A program made the position numbers and the translations under genes. The notes beneath the pieces were generated by a model, which saw only the letters and a program-made list of their open reading frames with translations, did not search any database and was not told the DNA's origin. 64,000 bases of DNA from Methanobacterium sp. UBA375 (lineage in GTDB: Archaea > Methanobacteriota > Methanobacteria > Methanobacteriales > Methanobacteriaceae): positions 48,001 through 112,000 of the forward strand of contig DAGC01000007.1 of NCBI GenBank assembly GCA_002495625.1, given 5' to 3'. Below, in pieces: positions 45,777-55,593 of the stretch (the stretch's first letter is position 1; the number at the start of each line of letters is the position of its first letter).

Positions 45777-47897
45777 ATGCATGAGGTAATCATATGCGAA
45801 AAACCAAGGACGTCCGAGAGGATATCAGCTGCTCTGCCTGGTAAAGTAGAAAAAAAGAACTACAGAAGGATCCCTTACTATGAAGTGGAAAATAACGGGA
45901 AAAAAACCACAGTCCTGGCTGCAGTTGGCCATCTATACTCTTTAGCACCTAAAAACAGGAAGAAAAAGAAGTTCGACCTGGAATGGGTGCCCCTTTATGA
46001 AAGGGATAAATCAAAGAAGTACATCAAAAGTTACGTGGACGCCATAAAGAAGCTTTCCAAAGACGCTGATAGATTTGTACATGCCTGCGATTACGATATA
46101 GAAGGAACACTCATTGGTTACAACGTACTGAAATATGCCTGCGGCCAGGATAGTCTGGACAACACGGTGAGGATGAAGTTCTCCACCCTCACCGATGAGG
46201 ATATACTGGAGGCCTACGAAAATCCCATCGACCTGGACATCAACCAGGTGGACAGTGGAATTGCCCGGCACGTACTTGACTTTATTTTTGGAGTGAACAT
46301 TTCCAAGTACCTCACCGATGCAGTTATGAAATCCACCAAGAGGTACATCCAGTTATCTGCCGGCAGAGTACAGACACCTACACTGACCATACTGGTCGAC
46401 CGGGAGAAGGAAATCGGTTTATTTATCCCAGAGCCCTACTGGAACATCAAAGCATATCTGGAAGGAGACATCATCGCCGACCATAAGAAGGGTAAGATCT
46501 TCAAAAGAGAGGATGTAGATGAAATTCTGGCAGATTGTAAGGATAAAGACGCCCAGGTTTCCAAGATTGAACTTAAAACTTCCAAAAAGATCCCACCATT
46601 CCCCTTCGATCTGGGATCCCTGCAGTCAGAGGCCTACTCCCTATTCGGTTTCAGCCCTAAAAAGACCCAGCAGATAGCCCAGAACCTATATTCAGAGGGT
46701 TATACTTCTTATCCACGTACATCTTCCCAGAAACTTCCCAAAAGCATAGGTTACGATAAGATACTTAAAAAACTCTCAGGCAACGCCGCCTTTAGAAAAT
46801 CCATCCAGAAACTCAAGAAACCTTACAAGCCACGTGAAGGTAAGAAAAAGGATGAAGCACACCCCTCCATACACCCCACCGGAGTTCTGCCTAAAAAGCT
46901 GGGTAGAGATTATCAGAAACTTTATGAACTCATAGCCTACCGGTTTATAAGTGTTTTCGGTGAAGACGCGCTGGTAGAGACCATGAAGACGAACCTGGAG
47001 ATAGGAAAGCAACCCTTCACCTTCACCAGGAAGAGAACTGCTAAATTGGGATGGCAGGAGCAGTACCCCTTCAGGAGCGTGGAAAACGATGCATTCCCTG
47101 ACATCCAGGAAGGCGATAAGCTCGCGGGTGAGGTTAAAGATGAGGAAAAAGAAACCAAACCCCCAGCACGTTATAATCAGGCTTCTTTAATACGGGAATT
47201 AGAAAAAAGGGGACTGGGAACTAAATCCACCCGGGCTAATATCATATCCATCCTTTACGATAGGAAGTATGTGGAAGGAAAGAAGATAGAGGTTAACGTA
47301 CTGGGCGAACAGCTGATAGACACCCTGGTGAAGTATTCCCAGAAGATAACCAGTGAAGAATTAACCAGGGAGTTTGAAACCAAACTCGAAAATATACAGA
47401 AGGGTAAAACCCAGAAAGAAAATATTATAGAGGAATATAAAACAGAAATAAGCTCTATTCTGGATGATATTGAGGAAAACAAGCTCAAAATCGGTCAAGA
47501 ATTATATAAAGCTTACCGGGAGAGTATGATAGTCGGTGAGTGTAAATGCGGTAAAAACCTGATCCTCATCAGTTCACGCCAGGGAAACCCCTTCGTTGGC
47601 TGCTCGGGATATCCAGAATGTAAAAATACCTATTCACTACCAAGAGGAACAACTATTCTCAAGACCAAATGCGAGAAGTGTGGACTCCCCATGATATCCT
47701 TTGGAAAACCCAGACAGAGGGCCTGTCTGGATCCTAAATGCGGTAAAGAGGATCAGGAGCCATCCAACGAAGTGGTGGGTGAATGCCCGGAATGTGGCAG
47801 TGAACTAATAAAAAGATCAGGACGCTTCGGAGAATTTATAGGCTGTAAAGGATTCCCCAAATGTCGTTACACCAGATCGATAGAAGAGAATGTCTGA
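45777..47897 (+). CDS. topA: DNA topoisomerase I, archaeal type IA
   Basis: A 706-residue type IA enzyme that relaxes negative supercoils. The Toprim domain holds IICEKPRTSERI and CDYDIEGTLIGYN; the catalytic Tyr lies in EGYTSYPRTSS. Three zinc fingers close the protein (CKCGKNL...CSGYPECK, CEKCGLPM...CLDPKCG and CPECGSEL...CKGFPKC). I choose the ATG at 45777, where GAGTGATC gives a near-perfect ribosome binding site. The stop codon sits inside a 17-bp tandem repeat. Confidence 0.94.
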   Translation: MHEVIICEKPRTSERISAALPGKVEKKNYRRIPYYEVENNGKKTTVLAAVGHLYSLAPKNRKKKKFDLEWVPLYERDKSKKYIKSYVDAIKKLSKDADRFVHACDYDIEGTLIGYNVLKYACGQDSLDNTVRMKFSTLTDEDILEAYENPIDLDINQVDSGIARHVLDFIFGVNISKYLTDAVMKSTKRYIQLSAGRVQTPTLTILVDREKEIGLFIPEPYWNIKAYLEGDIIADHKKGKIFKREDVDEILADCKDKDAQVSKIELKTSKKIPPFPFDLGSLQSEAYSLFGFSPKKTQQIAQNLYSEGYTSYPRTSSQKLPKSIGYDKILKKLSGNAAFRKSIQKLKKPYKPREGKKKDEAHPSIHPTGVLPKKLGRDYQKLYELIAYRFISVFGEDALVETMKTNLEIGKQPFTFTRKRTAKLGWQEQYPFRSVENDAFPDIQEGDKLAGEVKDEEKETKPPARYNQASLIRELEKRGLGTKSTRANIISILYDRKYVEGKKIEVNVLGEQLIDTLVKYSQKITSEELTREFETKLENIQKGKTQKENIIEEYKTEISSILDDIEENKLKIGQELYKAYRESMIVGECKCGKNLILISSRQGNPFVGCSGYPECKNTYSLPRGTTILKTKCEKCGLPMISFGKPRQRACLDPKCGKEDQEPSNEVVGECPECGSELIKRSGRFGEFIGCKGFPKCRYTRSIEENV

Positions 47898-47946
47898 TAG
47901 AAGAGAATGTCTGATAGAAGAGAATGTCTGATAGAAGAGAATGTCT
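47879..47946 (+). repeat. Four tandem 17-bp units across the topA stop codon
   Basis: GATAGAAGAGAATGTCT is repeated four times without a change, followed by two or three degenerate versions up to about 48005. The first unit encodes the last residues of topoisomerase I and the TGA is formed at the junction. Each unit contains TGATAG at its border, so reading continues nowhere. Confidence 0.9.
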
Positions 47947-48244
47947 GGTTTAGAGGAAAATATTTGATTAAGAAGATGTCTGATTAATAGAAGAAAATCT
48001 GATACTAAAGAGATGAAAGCTCATACTTAAATAGAAGGGGAAATTCTGATATTAAACTAGAAGATAATCATACCTATTTAAGTATCAAACTCATTTTTCC
48101 GACTATTTGGGTGATTTTGTAATATGGTGATTTACATTGGGGTTTAAATTTGGAAAATCCATAAATATAAGTTCATATTAGGTATAATCAAATTAAGAAT
48201 TATAAAAATCAAATGATGACTATAAAAAATCCTGAGGCCAATTC
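47898..48244. other. Gap between topA and the first aglB with repeat tail and promoter
   Basis: The first 110 bases are the tandem repeat and its decayed units. From about 48124 a segment resembling the one before the second aglB (50836-50908) begins; both have ATGGTGATTTA, then a TATA-like AAATATAAG or AGATATAAG. I take this as the aglB promoter, present twice through gene duplication. Confidence 0.6.
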
Positions 48245-50743
48245 ATGAATCGAAGTCAAATCCTACCAAAAATTAAACCATTAATCATCGTTATAGTACT
48301 ATTTATTCTGGTCTTTTCCTTGAGAGCAGAAGCAGTGAACTTATCAGCCATCCCGGATGATTATAAAGCTCTCTATCAGGATGACAGTGGACTGCCCTAT
48401 TTCAGTGAAATGGACTCTTATTTTAACTACCGGATGACGGAAGATGTACTGGATCATGGCTATATGGGTGATACCAAGATAAATGGTACCAGCTGGGATC
48501 TGCATTCCTACTTCCCCCCTGGTAAAGAAGTGTCTTATACCCCTTTAATCGTGTATCTTACGGCGTTTATCTACCTATTGGTTAATGTATTCTCTAATGT
48601 GCCATTAACTAGTGTGGCATTTTGGACAGGTGCTTTTGTAGCTTCATTGGCTGTTATACCTGCCTATCTTTTCATAAGGAGGATCACCAATGATTATGGT
48701 GGAATAACAGCAGGTGTACTGGTTGGATTGGCTCCTTTCTATTTCTCTCACACCTTCGCCGGATTTTTCGACACGGACATGTTCAACATGTTACTGCCTA
48801 TACTGACGGTATGGTTCTTCGTAGAAAGTCTCAGAGCAGATAATTTGAAAAACAGGTCTATTTTCGCCGTATTATCTGCAGTTTCAATGCTATTATTCTC
48901 ACTGGCATGGCAGGGATGGATCTACATCTTCTACTTACTTATCGTGACTGTCGTTGTTTATTTGCTGGTTTCCAAGTTTCTGTTTGGTTATAAAACCTTT
49001 AATAAACCCGGAGATTATGATGGTATAAAGGAATGGTTTACTCATCAACCAGTAATTTTTGCACTGGTTGTATTCATCGTTTTAAGTTCAATACTGGTGA
49101 TAATTACCAGCGGACCAGCCAGTTTCGCATCATCTCTTCTGGGACCTTTAGGATTCACCCAGATTCAATCATCAGTTCAGGTGGCATCAGCCTATCCTAA
49201 CGTCTATGTTTCTGTACAGGAACTTCAGGTACCCGATAGTGCCCTGAGTGCTATAAATAATGCTGGCGGACTAGTCGTCTTTATATTCGGTTTACTGGCT
49301 GTTTTCTTGCTATTCCTGCGTTTAATGATAGGGAAGAAGGAAGTTCAAACCAAGGCCAAAGAAGTCGAAAGTGAGAAAACAACCAAAACCCGCAAAAAAA
49401 GGAAAAAACGAAGACGGAAGAGTAAACCAAAAGCCCAGGAAAAAGCCAAGGAAACCCAGAAAAAATACATAATCACACAGTTAAATGAGTTCGAGAAGAA
49501 AAATTACCTCTTTTATGCTGTACTCATGTTTATATGGATTATAACAACTGCATATCTCCTTACTAAGGGTGTGAGATTTTCAGAACTCTTTGCACTGCCT
49601 GTAGCCTTATCAGCAGGTATATTTGTAGGGCTTATGCTGGAATACATAAAAGCCTACGTGCCAAATAACAAATTACAGACTGTAGTGATGGTAGTATTAA
49701 TTGCAGCAGCTGTGTTTGCCCCAATTTCCAGTGGATACGCCATATCCACTAGTGTGGTTCCGGGAACCAATGATCCTATGGTGCTGTCCCTGAACTGGAT
49801 ACAAAACAACACCTCTCCAGATACGGTGATAACATCCTGGTGGGATTACGGCCACCTCTTTACCGCCGTAGCTGATCGGCCGGTGACCTTTGATGGATCG
49901 ACCCAGAATAACCTCAGGGCTTACTGGGTAGGGAAGTCGCTTACCACCAATAATGAAACCTTATCTGCGGGTATACTAAAAATGCTGAGTACCAGTGGTG
50001 ATTCAGGCCCTAATACTGTGGAACTTTACACCAACGACACTGGTAAGAGCGTTGAAATACTGACCAGCATTTTAGGCGTGGATAGAGCTACAGCGACGGC
50101 CATTTTAACTACAAATTATGGTTTAACTGCCGAACAGGCCCAGAACATAACCCAGTACACCCATCCAGACAATCCAGTACCAAATGTGCTCATAACCAGT
50201 TCCGATATGCTGGGTAAGGCTGTCTGGTGGTCGTACTTTGCTAACTGGAATTTCCAGACCAACAACAGTACCGGATACAGTTACTTGGAAGGTCAGGCCA
50301 TGGTCATTCCTAACAATGAAACTGGACTGGGCAACGATACCACCGTCCTCATCGCCAACAATGCAGTGTTTGCACATATAACTGGTAACAACATATCTGC
50401 GGGTATTATTAACGTAAATGAATTACAGAGTCAGAATAAAAGCACCCAACAGCTCGTAAACGATCTTATAACCGGGTTGCAGGGTAACAGTACCCTTATC
50501 GTAAAACCCCACAGGTTGACCGTGATGGTGAACGACACCATTGTCCAGAATGATATTGTAAATGAGGATGCAATTTACTCCATTGCCCTGGTAAATGACA
50601 AAGGAACCTTAATGACTTATATATATAGCAAGGAGCTGGAAGATTCCATGTTCACCAAACTATACATATTCAGGGGACAGAACTTGACCCAGTTCAATTT
50701 AGCCTATGAGCAGCCAGGAGTAATGGTCTGGAACGTAGTATAA
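48245..50743 (+). CDS. aglB: Oligosaccharyltransferase AglB/STT3, paralogue 1
   Basis: An 832-residue enzyme that moves the N-glycan from dolichyl phosphate to Asn in surface proteins. The N-terminal half has about 13 helices, with the metal-binding SEMDSYFNYRM at about residue 58 and FDTDMFNML near 180. The catalytic WWDYG is at 532-536, followed by the outer domain. A lysine/arginine-rich loop (residues 379-402, with KKRKKRRRK) sits between helices. GAGGCC lies before the ATG. It is the first of two tandem copies. Confidence 0.93.
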   Translation: MNRSQILPKIKPLIIVIVLFILVFSLRAEAVNLSAIPDDYKALYQDDSGLPYFSEMDSYFNYRMTEDVLDHGYMGDTKINGTSWDLHSYFPPGKEVSYTPLIVYLTAFIYLLVNVFSNVPLTSVAFWTGAFVASLAVIPAYLFIRRITNDYGGITAGVLVGLAPFYFSHTFAGFFDTDMFNMLLPILTVWFFVESLRADNLKNRSIFAVLSAVSMLLFSLAWQGWIYIFYLLIVTVVVYLLVSKFLFGYKTFNKPGDYDGIKEWFTHQPVIFALVVFIVLSSILVIITSGPASFASSLLGPLGFTQIQSSVQVASAYPNVYVSVQELQVPDSALSAINNAGGLVVFIFGLLAVFLLFLRLMIGKKEVQTKAKEVESEKTTKTRKKRKKRRRKSKPKAQEKAKETQKKYIITQLNEFEKKNYLFYAVLMFIWIITTAYLLTKGVRFSELFALPVALSAGIFVGLMLEYIKAYVPNNKLQTVVMVVLIAAAVFAPISSGYAISTSVVPGTNDPMVLSLNWIQNNTSPDTVITSWWDYGHLFTAVADRPVTFDGSTQNNLRAYWVGKSLTTNNETLSAGILKMLSTSGDSGPNTVELYTNDTGKSVEILTSILGVDRATATAILTTNYGLTAEQAQNITQYTHPDNPVPNVLITSSDMLGKAVWWSYFANWNFQTNNSTGYSYLEGQAMVIPNNETGLGNDTTVLIANNAVFAHITGNNISAGIINVNELQSQNKSTQQLVNDLITGLQGNSTLIVKPHRLTVMVNDTIVQNDIVNEDAIYSIALVNDKGTLMTYIYSKELEDSMFTKLYIFRGQNLTQFNLAYEQPGVMVWNVV

Positions 50744-50790
50744 AACCCAAATACTACCCCCCCCCTTATTTTTTTTTTATTTTGAAATTT
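50744..50790 (+). terminator. T-rich terminator after aglB paralogue 1
   Basis: A run of C is followed by TTATTTTTTTTTTATTTT shortly after the stop at 50743. Long T-tracts end transcription in archaea. It lies before the separate promoter of the second copy, so both genes can be controlled independently. Confidence 0.5.
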
Positions 50791-50940
50791 TTCTAAATAA
50801 AAACTTCAGATGATATTCCGTTTTTAAATGAAATGATATGGTGATTTATCAGGGGATATAGATTTAGAAAATCAATAGATATAAGTTAATATTTGTTATA
50901 AAATAAGTTATACCACAAAATTTACCCGAGGCCCCATTTC

Positions 50941-53445
50941 ATGAACTTAAATGAAATTCTAGCTAAATATAAACCATTAATCATCGTTATAGTATTATTT
51001 CTACTGGTTTTTTCCTTGAGAGCAGAAGCAGTGAACTTATCAGCCATCCCGGATGATATGAAAGCTCTTTATCAGGATGACAGTGGACTGCCCTATTTTA
51101 GTGAAATGGACTCCTATTTTAACTACCGGATGACGCAGGATTTTCTTGATCATGGCTATATGGGTGATGTCAAGATAAATGGTACCAGCTGGGATCTGCA
51201 TTCCTACTTCCCCCCTGGTAAAGAAGTGTCTTATACCCCTTTAATCGTGTATCTTACGGCGTTTATCTACCTATTAGTTAATCTATTCTCTAATGTGCCA
51301 TTAACTAGTGTGGCATTTTGGACAGGTGCTTTTGTAGCGTCACTGGCTGTTATACCGGCCTACCTTTTCATAAGGAGGATCACCAATGATTATGGTGGAA
51401 TAACGGCTGGTTTACTGGTTGGGCTGGCGCCTTTCTATTTCTCACACACCTTCGCCGGATTTTTCGACACGGACATGTTCAACATGTTACTGCCTATACT
51501 GACGGTATGGTTCTTTATAGAAAGCTTAAGAGCAGATAATTTGAAAAATAGGTCTATTTTCGCTGTTTTATCTGCAGTTTCAATGCTATTATTCTCACTG
51601 GCATGGCAGGGATGGATCTACATCTTCTACTTACTTATCGTGACTGTCGTTGTTTATTTGCTGGTTTCCAAGTTTCTGTTTGGTTATGAAACCTTTAATA
51701 AACCCGGAGATTATGATGGTATAAAGGAATGGTTCACCCATCAGCCATTAATTTTTGCACTGGTTGTATTTGTTGTTTTAAGTTCAATACTGGTGATAGT
51801 TACCAGTGGGCCGGCTGGTTTCGCATCATCTCTTCTGGGACCTTTAGGATTCACCCAGATTCAATCATCAGTTCCGGTGGCATCAGCCTATCCTAACGTA
51901 TTTGTTACTGTAAGGGAACTTGAGGTACCTGATGCATGGAGTGCTATAAATAATGTGGGTGGACTCGTTGTCTTTGTATTCAGTTTACTGGGTGTTTTTT
52001 TATTGTTATCACGATTATTATTACCTCTTTTAAAACAAAGAACGGACGAAGTCCAAAACACTGCTCAAGAAAAGGAAGGGAAGAAAAAACATAGTAACAA
52101 GAAGAAAAGAAAAAGACGAAGACAGAAAGGTGGTTTAAAGGATAAAAAAACCATACAAACCCAGAAAAAATTTATAATTCCTGATTTAAAAGAATCGGAG
52201 AAGAAAAATTACATTTTATATGTCATACTCCTATCAATATGGCTTTTAACAACCGCTTATACTCTTACTAAGGGAATAAGATTTGCAGAAATGTTTGCAC
52301 TCCCTGTAGCTTTATCAGCAGGTATCTTCGTAGGGCTGATGTTGGAATACGTAAGGGGGTACATCAAAAATACCAGTTTACAGACTACAGCGATGATGGT
52401 GTTAGTTCTGGCAGTTATATTTGCCCCGGTTTACATGGGATTTGCTATATCTTACAGTGTAGTTCCAGGTGCTGATGATTCTATGGTATCCTCTCTTGAA
52501 TGGATAAAAGATAACACTTCTACAGATACGGTGATAACATCCTGGTGGGATTACGGCCACCTCTTCGCCACTATAGCTGATCGGCCGGTGACCTTTGATG
52601 GATCGACCCAGAATAACCTCAGGGCTTACTGGGTAGGGAAGTCGCTTACCACCACAAATGAAACTTTATCCGCGGGTATACTAAGAATGCTGAGTACCAG
52701 TGGTGATTCAGGCCCTAATACTGTGGAACTTTACACCAAAGACACTGGTAAGAGTGTTGAAATACTGACCAGCATTTTAGGCGTGGATAAAGCTACGGCG
52801 ACAACCATATTAACTGCAAACTATGGTTTAACTGCTGAACAGGCCCAGAACATAACCCAATACACCCATCCAGATAATCCAGTACCAAATGTGCTTATAA
52901 CCAGTTCTGATATGCCGGGTAAGGCTGGCGCATGGTCATACTTTGGTAACTGGAATTTCCAGACCAACAACAGTACCGGATACAGTTACTTGGAAGGTCA
53001 AGGAATGGTCGTCCCTAACAATGAGACAGGACTGGGCAATGATACAGTGATCATTATTGCCAATAATGCAGTATTTGCACAGATAACCAATGAAAATGTA
53101 AATGCAGGTATAATAGATGTAAATCAATTACAAAGCCAGAATATGAGTACTTCCCAACTAGTCAATGAGCTTTCAACAGGATTAGAGGGTAATAGTTCTT
53201 TGATCATGAAACCTCACAGATTAATTGTGGTGAACAATAACATCACCCAGGATAGTATCGTGTCCAACGAAAGCGCATACTCCATAATAATCGTAAATAA
53301 TAATGGAACCTACATGACCTATGTGATGAATAAGGAACTGGAAGATTCCATCTTCACCAGACTCCACATCCTAAAAGGACAGGGTATGAGTCTATTTACC
53401 TTAGATTTTGAACAATCAGGAGTAATGGTCTGGAAGGTTATATAA
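50941..53445 (+). CDS. Oligosaccharyltransferase AglB/STT3, paralogue 2
   Basis: An 834-residue paralogue of the preceding gene. WWDYG is at 535-539 and the DxD-type blocks are kept, so it should be active. Long stretches match paralogue 1 nearly base for base (51180-51260 and 52530-52740 for example), whereas the charged loop (KKKHSNKKKRKRRRQK) and the last 150 residues differ. This patchwork suggests duplication with later gene conversion. The C-terminal domain may give different sequon or glycan preference. It has its own promoter-like upstream region. Confidence 0.92.
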   Translation: MNLNEILAKYKPLIIVIVLFLLVFSLRAEAVNLSAIPDDMKALYQDDSGLPYFSEMDSYFNYRMTQDFLDHGYMGDVKINGTSWDLHSYFPPGKEVSYTPLIVYLTAFIYLLVNLFSNVPLTSVAFWTGAFVASLAVIPAYLFIRRITNDYGGITAGLLVGLAPFYFSHTFAGFFDTDMFNMLLPILTVWFFIESLRADNLKNRSIFAVLSAVSMLLFSLAWQGWIYIFYLLIVTVVVYLLVSKFLFGYETFNKPGDYDGIKEWFTHQPLIFALVVFVVLSSILVIVTSGPAGFASSLLGPLGFTQIQSSVPVASAYPNVFVTVRELEVPDAWSAINNVGGLVVFVFSLLGVFLLLSRLLLPLLKQRTDEVQNTAQEKEGKKKHSNKKKRKRRRQKGGLKDKKTIQTQKKFIIPDLKESEKKNYILYVILLSIWLLTTAYTLTKGIRFAEMFALPVALSAGIFVGLMLEYVRGYIKNTSLQTTAMMVLVLAVIFAPVYMGFAISYSVVPGADDSMVSSLEWIKDNTSTDTVITSWWDYGHLFATIADRPVTFDGSTQNNLRAYWVGKSLTTTNETLSAGILRMLSTSGDSGPNTVELYTKDTGKSVEILTSILGVDKATATTILTANYGLTAEQAQNITQYTHPDNPVPNVLITSSDMPGKAGAWSYFGNWNFQTNNSTGYSYLEGQGMVVPNNETGLGNDTVIIIANNAVFAQITNENVNAGIIDVNQLQSQNMSTSQLVNELSTGLEGNSSLIMKPHRLIVVNNNITQDSIVSNESAYSIIIVNNNGTYMTYVMNKELEDSIFTRLHILKGQGMSLFTLDFEQSGVMVWKVI

Positions 53446-53590
53446 ACTCAAAATATTCCTTAAATTTTTATATTCGAAATTTCCTTAGATAGTATTTCCT
53501 AGTAATTTTTTTATGTAAATTAAAATAGATACATATAAAAATACATTCTAACTCCAAAATTTCAATTAAATCCGGTTTTATGTGAATTTT

Positions 53591-54685
53591 ATGGCTGTAG
53601 ATGATAGAATAAAGAAGATAGAGGAAGAAATCCAGAAAACCCCTTACAACAAAGCAACATCCCACCATATAGGGAAGCTTAAAGCTAAACTGTCCCGACT
53701 GAAGGAGGAATCACTTCAAAGGAGCAGTTCCGGGGCTAAAGGTAAGGGTTTCCATATTAAAAAGAGTGGAGACTCCACCGTAGTTCTGGTAGGGTTCCCT
53801 TCCGTGGGTAAATCCACCATACTAAACCAGCTTACCAATGCCGAGTCGAAGATCGGTGAATACGAATTCACCACCCTGGAGATCATCCCAGGCATCATGG
53901 AGTATAAAGGGGCTAAAATACAGATCTTCGATATCCCCGGGATAATCACCGGCGCTTCCAAAGGTAAAGGAAGGGGAAAGGAGATACTCTCCGTATCCCG
54001 GAATGCAGATTTGGTAGTGGTGGTCTTAGACGTGTTCAACCCCCAGCACATGCAGGTAATACTTGATGAACTTAGAAATATAGGGATAAGACCCAACGAA
54101 TCAGTACCGGATGTCACAGTAAAAAAGAGGAAGATGGGTGGAATCAACCTATCATCAACCATTCCTCTGACTAAAATAGATGATAGAACCATAAGATCCA
54201 TCCTTAATGAATATGGGATACACAGTGCCGATGTACTCATCCGGGATGATGTAAACATCGACCAGTTCATCGATTCACTGGACACCAACTGCCGGTACAT
54301 CCCCATGTTACTGGTGGTAAATAAGATAGACCTGGCAGATGCCGAATACCTTCAAAAATTGAAATCTGAATTACCAAATGCCATATACGTTGCCGCAGAC
54401 CAGGGGTACCACATGGATCTCCTAAGGGAGGAAATATTCCAGCAACTGGAACTGATAAGAATATACCTTAAGCCACAGGGGCGCAAGGCAGACCTCGAAG
54501 AACCGCTGATTGTTAGAAAGGATTCCACGGTGGAAGAGGTGGCCTTGAGGTTACACCGTGACTTCGTGCGGAACTTTCGCCAGGCACGGGTGTGGGGGTC
54601 CTCAGTGAAGTTCCCAGGCCAGAAAGTGGGACTGGAACACCACCTGCAGGATCAGGACGTGCTCAGAATCATAATAAAAAAATAA
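53591..54685 (+). CDS. DRG-family GTPase with TGS domain
   Basis: About 364 residues of the developmentally regulated GTP-binding (Obg/DRG) family, which associates with ribosomes. An N-terminal helical part (YNKATSHHIGKLKAKLSRL) precedes the G domain: G1 GFPSVGKST, switch FTTLEIIPGIMEY, G3 DIPGII, G4 NKID. The C-terminal TGS domain begins LEEPLIVRKDSTVEEVALRL. I choose the ATG at 53591 (MAVDDRI) with GTGA shortly upstream, instead of the GTG at 53582. Confidence 0.93.
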   Translation: MAVDDRIKKIEEEIQKTPYNKATSHHIGKLKAKLSRLKEESLQRSSSGAKGKGFHIKKSGDSTVVLVGFPSVGKSTILNQLTNAESKIGEYEFTTLEIIPGIMEYKGAKIQIFDIPGIITGASKGKGRGKEILSVSRNADLVVVVLDVFNPQHMQVILDELRNIGIRPNESVPDVTVKKRKMGGINLSSTIPLTKIDDRTIRSILNEYGIHSADVLIRDDVNIDQFIDSLDTNCRYIPMLLVVNKIDLADAEYLQKLKSELPNAIYVAADQGYHMDLLREEIFQQLELIRIYLKPQGRKADLEEPLIVRKDSTVEEVALRLHRDFVRNFRQARVWGSSVKFPGQKVGLEHHLQDQDVLRIIIKK

Positions 54686-54693
54686 CGTATTTA

Positions 54694-55188
54694 TTACAGA
54701 TGAAATAGGAATCTAATTAGAACCATTATGGCTAAAAATGAGGTTGTGTAGTACTTAACGAATTTCGTCATTAAATTTATGCCTTCACCATGTTTTAAAT
54801 TCACTTTAAATATTTTTTCCAATTTATCTGGCAATAAAATAATTGTTTCCGATATAACCCCCAGTAAAATACTAATTACTACTCCCAAATCCGTGATATA
54901 ACCACTTGTCAAGCAGGAAATAATTAAACTTCCCAATGTCGTGCAGAAACCTGTTGTAAAAGAATAAAGCCAAAAAAAGTTAGGCGTGTAAGCTGAATAT
55001 TCCCAATTTTTATTTAATTTAAAGATGTTTGGTCTTAGGCTCATTACAATGAATGGATAAACCATCCATACCAATAGAAAAACTAAAAACATCATAATAC
55101 CTAAATTATTACCTTGCAATTCCCTTCCCCTACAATTATTTGGATTTGTCAGATATAATATAATATCATTAGGCCTAATTCCGGACAT
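54694..55188 (-). CDS. Membrane protein of unknown function
   Basis: A 164-residue protein with four hydrophobic segments (MMFLVFLLVWMVYPFIVMS, LYSFTTGFCTTLGSLIIS, LGVVISILLGVISETIILL, YTTSFLAIMVLIRFLF). No recognised motif. It is convergent with the DRG gene, with only nine bases between stops. AT-rich, like its 3' neighbours. Confidence 0.5.
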   Translation of the reverse strand: MSGIRPNDIILYLTNPNNCRGRELQGNNLGIMMFLVFLLVWMVYPFIVMSLRPNIFKLNKNWEYSAYTPNFFWLYSFTTGFCTTLGSLIISCLTSGYITDLGVVISILLGVISETIILLPDKLEKIFKVNLKHGEGINLMTKFVKYYTTSFLAIMVLIRFLFHL

Positions 55189-55252
55189 AACTAAAACTAA
55201 ATTATTTTTTACAATTCTTCTTTTGAAACATTTAAATAGGTCTATGATTATA

Positions 55253-55291
55253 TTTAGGAATACCTAAAAATTTTATTTAGGTGTACCTAAA
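55253..55291. promoter_or_regulatory. Two DtxR-type palindromes before the P-ATPase operon
   Basis: TTTAGGAATACCTAAA (55253-55268) and TTTAGGTGTACCTAAA (55276-55291) both fit TTTAGG-N4-CCTAAA. Their starts are 23 bases apart. They lie 24 and 47 bases before the ATG at 55315. The pattern resembles sites of DtxR/IdeR/MntR-family metal repressors, including those in other archaea. A third matching box is found at 58175-58190. Confidence 0.75.
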
Positions 55292-55314
55292 ATAAAATAA
55301 GGGAGAGTGTAAAC

Positions 55315-55593
55315 ATGAAAACCACTTTGGACAGAATTGTAGAACATAAAAGCCTATTACTTTTTGCTGGAGGGGCAGTAGCCGCAATCGTAGCTAAACA
55401 AATAATAGAAAGTGAAGCAACCAAAAAATTCTGCATAAACACTGCCGTGAAAATAATGCAAATGAGGGATGAAGCAGAAGAGATGTTACAAAATGTCAAA
55501 GAGAATGCCGAAGACATACATCACGATGCTAAGGAAAAAACTAAAAAAGAGATATACGCTGATGAAATTGGGGATAAGATCCAGAAAACATGA
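55315..55593 (+). CDS. Small one-helix acidic protein linked to the P-ATPase
   Basis: A 92-residue protein with one hydrophobic helix (SLLLFAGGAVAAIVAKQII) and a charged helical tail (RDEAEEMLQNVKENAEDIHH). The form resembles small DUF6110/DUF1490-like proteins found next to P-type ATPases; in Mycobacterium, PacL proteins of this position act as chaperones for metal-exporting ATPases. The likeness is one of layout rather than clear homology. HH and Glu residues in the tail could bind metal. It follows two metal-repressor boxes and GGGAGAGTG. Confidence 0.6.
   Translation: MKTTLDRIVEHKSLLLFAGGAVAAIVAKQIIESEATKKFCINTAVKIMQMRDEAEEMLQNVKENAEDIHHDAKEKTKKEIYADEIGDKIQKT

Noticed and set aside
47879..48005. 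Tandem repeats that might be a CRISPR array
   Set aside because: The 17-base units follow each other without spacers and begin within a coding region; no cas gene is present.
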